Shown here: piece after piece, positions 5,203 through 6,773 of the stretch
Layout of the letters: the number at the start of each line of letters is the position of its first letter
Position numbering within the stretch: the stretch's first letter is position 1
From: Thermomicrobiaceae bacterium
GTDB taxonomy: Bacteria; Chloroflexota; Chloroflexia; Thermomicrobiales; Thermomicrobiaceae
Assembly (NCBI GenBank): GCA_007122555.1
Contig: SKTL01000509.1
Coordinates: 1 to 6,773, forward strand
Reading direction: 5' to 3'
DNA length: 6,773 nucleotides
Notes under the pieces: model-generated
What the model saw: only the letters and a program-made list of their open reading frames with translations
Database searches by the model: none
Told to the model about the DNA's origin: nothing
Translations under genes and position numbers: made by a program

Positions 5203-6285
5203 CTAACGAATGTGCTTCTCCAGCCAGTCTCCGACGCGCGCGGGGTCGGTCGCCCGAACTGGCAGCGTGTTCCAGGTGTCCATCAACCGGTTGACGATCG
5301 GTTCCACCTGAAGCGTGCCGGATGTCCAGATAGCGACCGGCTTGTGATGATCACTCGGGTCATCGTCCTCATAATGCTCGAAGAGTGCGGCCGCATTGCC
5401 GGCAATGATCCGGTTCGAGTGGCCGTAGTCTTCCTCGGCGATGGCGATCTGGAAGTCGCTGCTCGTATCGATCATGCGCTTCCAGTACTGAGCGATCCGA
5501 GACGCGATTTCGCGGCCGTCAATGCCGTCTGCGTTGTCGAATCGACGGGCAACATGCTCGAGCAGTTCCGGACTGACGATGATTTTGATCGGCCAGTCAT
5601 AGGGGAACTCGTCCCGGGCGAAGTCATGCCACTGCCCCCACTTGCGGGCGACCGACGGGTCAACTGGAATTCCCGGGAACAGCGCGCGATAGAGAACCAT
5701 GTAGTCGATATTCGGCGCGCTCGGCAGCATCCCGGCGCTGTTGAAGATGCCGACTCTGGGGCCGGGGATCTCCGTCAACTGCACGAGCGAACGGGAGAGG
5801 CCGATCGCGTTCTGGCCGCTGGTGCGGATCAGCTCCTTGATGCGCTGGTCGCGTTTCAGATGCGACTCTTCGGTTGCGAAGAGTTCGGAAAGCTGCTCCT
5901 GAACGCTCACATCGGACACGTGTCCGTTCGAGAGGAGCTCGATGGCATGATTCAGCTGTCGCCGGGTATCGATCGAGAGGCCGACGATCTCCTGGTACGC
6001 GTTGTCATCGAGCGCCAGCAGATCCGCCTGCCAGGCGAGCTGTTCGTCAAGTTCCTGGAGGTCATGTTCCAGTTGTACAAACTCATCAATGCTGACATCG
6101 AGTACCTGCGCGATGTTCGCCAGCACCGTGAAGCTCGGAAGCGTCTGGCTGCGTTCAAGCCGGCTCAAGTGTGATGCTGAGAGACCAGCCGACCCGGCGA
6201 GATCATCAAGCGTCAGACTGCGGAGTTGCCTCAAGTGACGAATTTGCGGACCGATTCGCTGGCGTTGTGCGAACGTCTTACTCAC
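5203..6285 (-). CDS. XRE-family transcriptional regulator with a large C-terminal effector-like domain
   Basis: A 360-aa predicted DNA-binding protein. Residues 10-66 form a lambda-repressor-like HTH: LTLDDLAGSAGLSASHLSRL (24-43) with ER and LPSFTVLANIAQVLDV after it. Residues 68-115 are heptad-like helix (EHDLQELDEQLAWQADLLAL), probably for dimerisation. About 140-360 form an unfamiliar alpha-beta domain rich in aromatic residues: KWGQWHDFARDEFPYDWPIK (215-234), IIAGNAAALFEHYED (293-307) and VAIWTSGTLQVEPIVNRLMD (317-336). The layout of the last part recalls the PLD-like/TrmB effector domain, but no HKD motif is present; this is weak. GTG at 6285 is the first possible start because an in-frame TAG lies two codons upstream (6289-6291); no strong ribosome site precedes it. 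It is divergent from the DUF2089 gene and upstream of rex. Targets are unknown; self-regulation through the dyads at 6304-6342 is inferred. Confidence 0.88.
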   Translation of the reverse strand: MSKTFAQRQRIGPQIRHLRQLRSLTLDDLAGSAGLSASHLSRLERSQTLPSFTVLANIAQVLDVSIDEFVQLEHDLQELDEQLAWQADLLALDDNAYQEIVGLSIDTRRQLNHAIELLSNGHVSDVSVQEQLSELFATEESHLKRDQRIKELIRTSGQNAIGLSRSLVQLTEIPGPRVGIFNSAGMLPSAPNIDYMVLYRALFPGIPVDPSVARKWGQWHDFARDEFPYDWPIKIIVSPELLEHVARRFDNADGIDGREIASRIAQYWKRMIDTSSDFQIAIAEEDYGHSNRIIAGNAAALFEHYEDDDPSDHHKPVAIWTSGTLQVEPIVNRLMDTWNTLPVRATDPARVGDWLEKHIR

Positions 6286-6303
6286 CGGCTACTCACTTTC
6301 TTC

Positions 6304-6342
6304 CATATATGCGTCGCTTCTGTTCCGTACGCATAAGTATGC
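6304..6342. promoter_or_regulatory. Candidate operator cluster upstream of the XRE regulator
   Basis: The element TATGC occurs three times in alternating orientation: 6308-6312 (+), 6331-6335 as GCATA, and 6338-6342 (+). The last two form a perfect dyad, GCATA-AG-TATGC. The first pair extends to TATGCGT/ACGCATA, 14 bp apart, and an 8-bp palindrome CATATATG lies at 6304-6311. The cluster ends 18 bp upstream of the XRE GTG start, where an autoregulatory site would be expected. Confidence 0.4.
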
Positions 6343-6383
6343 ACAAAACGACGTCGGTAGTTCCAAGTTGTCCTGATCGCACT

Positions 6384-6402
6384 CCGTGTACGATGTGCAC
6401 GG
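6384..6402. repeat. 19-bp near-perfect dyad in the divergent intergenic region
   Basis: CCGTGTAC (6384-6391) and GTGCACGG (6395-6402) are inverted copies with one mismatch around GAT. The site lies about 100 bp upstream of the XRE start and 190 bp upstream of the DUF2089 promoter, so it could serve either as an operator. Confidence 0.35.
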
Positions 6403-6591
6403 TCACGAATCGTCTGGGCAATCGTAAACGCCCATGACACAAATCATTGCCCGCATGAATGATGCCCGCTAATGAGAGGTGAACGCAAGCGCCGCCGCGC
6501 GAGCTACCGTTGGCAACATGCGCGATTGAAACGAGGCAGGCGCCATCAGTCAGAGAAGGCAATCAAATAGTAAGAAAGAGTAAGAATTAGA

Positions 6592-6620
6592 TTGACAACG
6601 GACGATAATCGACGTAATAT
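6592..6620 (+). promoter_or_regulatory. Strong sigma-70-type promoter of the DUF2089 gene
   Basis: A perfect -35 hexamer TTGACA (6592-6597) is followed by exactly 17 bp and TAATAT (6615-6620). Transcription would start near 6627, giving a leader of about 16 nt that contains the ribosome site. The 30 bp upstream are strongly A+T-rich and contain TAAGAA twice with a 10-bp period (6571-6576, 6581-6586), like an UP element. The spacer holds a palindrome CGAT-A-ATCG (6603-6611), a possible repressor site. Confidence 0.7.
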
Positions 6621-6630
6621 AAGCGCCAAC

Positions 6631-6636
6631 AGGAGG
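6631..6636 (+). promoter_or_regulatory. Strong Shine-Dalgarno site of the DUF2089 gene
   Basis: AGGAGG, extended by GG, is 6 nt from ATG at 6643. Together with the near-consensus promoter it predicts high expression and fixes the start. Confidence 0.75.
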
Positions 6637-6642
6637 GGATAG

Positions 6643-6773
6643 ATGTTTCAATCACCAGGCCGATGCCCGACATGCGATGCGCAACTCAAGATTCGCGAAC
6701 TCGGTTGTGCGCAATGTGAAACCACCGTGCGCGGTCAGTGGGAGCCGAATCCGTTTCAACGACTCTCCGCGGA
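6643..6773 (+). CDS. DUF2089 family zinc-ribbon protein, 3' partial
   Basis: Only the first 43 codons are in the window. They encode a zinc ribbon, CPTC (8-11) and CAQC (22-25), followed by TTVRGQWEPNPFQRLSA (27-43). This is the typical start of DUF2089 proteins (CPxC, about ten residues, CxxC, then a G-x-W/F-x5-F-x-RLS segment). The full family has a C-terminal helix-turn-helix-like half and is usually 90-130 aa; that part lies beyond the window. Members are presumed to be regulators, but their role is unproven. The gene is divergent from the XRE regulator and has its own strong promoter, so the XRE protein is a candidate repressor of it. Family assignment is by motif recognition from memory. 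Confidence 0.8.
   Translation, partial: MFQSPGRCPTCDAQLKIRELGCAQCETTVRGQWEPNPFQRLSA

Larger units (their letters stand above)
6286..6642. other. Divergent intergenic region between the XRE gene and the DUF2089 gene
   Basis: This 357-bp stretch has no credible gene: the open frames in it lack ribosome sites and recognisable protein features. From left to right it holds a TATGC half-site cluster next to the XRE start (6304-6342), a 19-bp dyad (6384-6402), a TGCCCGC direct repeat inside an ATCATT/AATGAT inverted repeat (6443-6469), a G+C-rich stretch (6485-6540), an A+T-rich stretch (6561-6591) and a strong plus-strand promoter (6592-6620). I could not place a convincing promoter for the XRE gene; TTGGAA and CATACT on the minus strand are 19 bp apart, which is weak. 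Confidence 0.6.

Noticed and set aside
5134..6174. 346-codon open frame on the plus strand, opposite the XRE gene
   Set aside because: It is an antisense shadow. The opposite frame has a coherent HTH domain; this one has no ribosome site or domain pattern, and long antisense frames are common in G+C-rich genes.
6524..6532. GATTGAAAC, like the 3' end of a CRISPR repeat, with its reverse complement at 6645-6653
   Set aside because: Only two copies in opposite orientation, no spacer spacing and no repeat longer than 9 bp. A 9-bp match in this span is expected by chance nearly half the time.
6293..6562. 89-codon minus-strand frame in the divergent intergenic region
   Set aside because: It covers the dyads and the promoter region, has no good ribosome site, and ends 8 bp before the XRE start in another frame; the amino acid content is not protein-like.

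Overview
The window carries seven protein genes on a chromosome of roughly 60% G+C, two of them cut by the window edges. Start codons are mixed (ATG, GTG, TTG) and most have clear Shine-Dalgarno sites. There are no RNA genes, insertion sequences, CRISPR arrays or phage genes. A helicase-associated wHTH protein, Rex, a DUF2089 zinc-ribbon protein and a ureohydrolase with a DRHxD motif together suggest a Chloroflexota bacterium, perhaps near Thermomicrobia. That placement is inferred from gene content, not from a marker gene.

Layout, left to right. 1-1928 (+): 3' part of a large protein ending in a helicase conserved C-terminal (XPB/Ssl2-like) domain. It converges on 1935-3071 (-), a manganese- or nickel-type ureohydrolase; the stop codons of both genes lie in the arms of one hairpin. 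Upstream of the ureohydrolase on the same strand is 3153-3605 (-), a small protein I do not recognise. A 231-bp divergent region follows, then 3837-4325 (+), a four-helix membrane protein with a TTG start. It converges on rex, 4339-5028 (-), again with a hairpin at the stop codons. A 174-bp spacer with a strong long-range inverted repeat separates rex from 5203-6285 (-), an XRE-type regulator with a large uncharacterised C-terminal domain. A 357-bp divergent intergenic region, rich in dyads, ends in a near-consensus sigma-70-type promoter for 6643-6773 (+), the N-terminus of a DUF2089 protein.

Function. The window is a set of small transcription units more than one operon. Two regulators lie in tandem: Rex, which senses NADH/NAD+, and an XRE protein whose likely targets are its own promoter and the divergent DUF2089 promoter. 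The ureohydrolase would release urea from a guanidino compound. Its active-site motif resembles the guanidine-hydrolase-like branch more than classical agmatinase, so the substrate should be left open.

The most noteworthy unexplained structure is the 12-of-13-bp inverted repeat at 5101-5171 upstream of rex. No complete new system is evident in the window.
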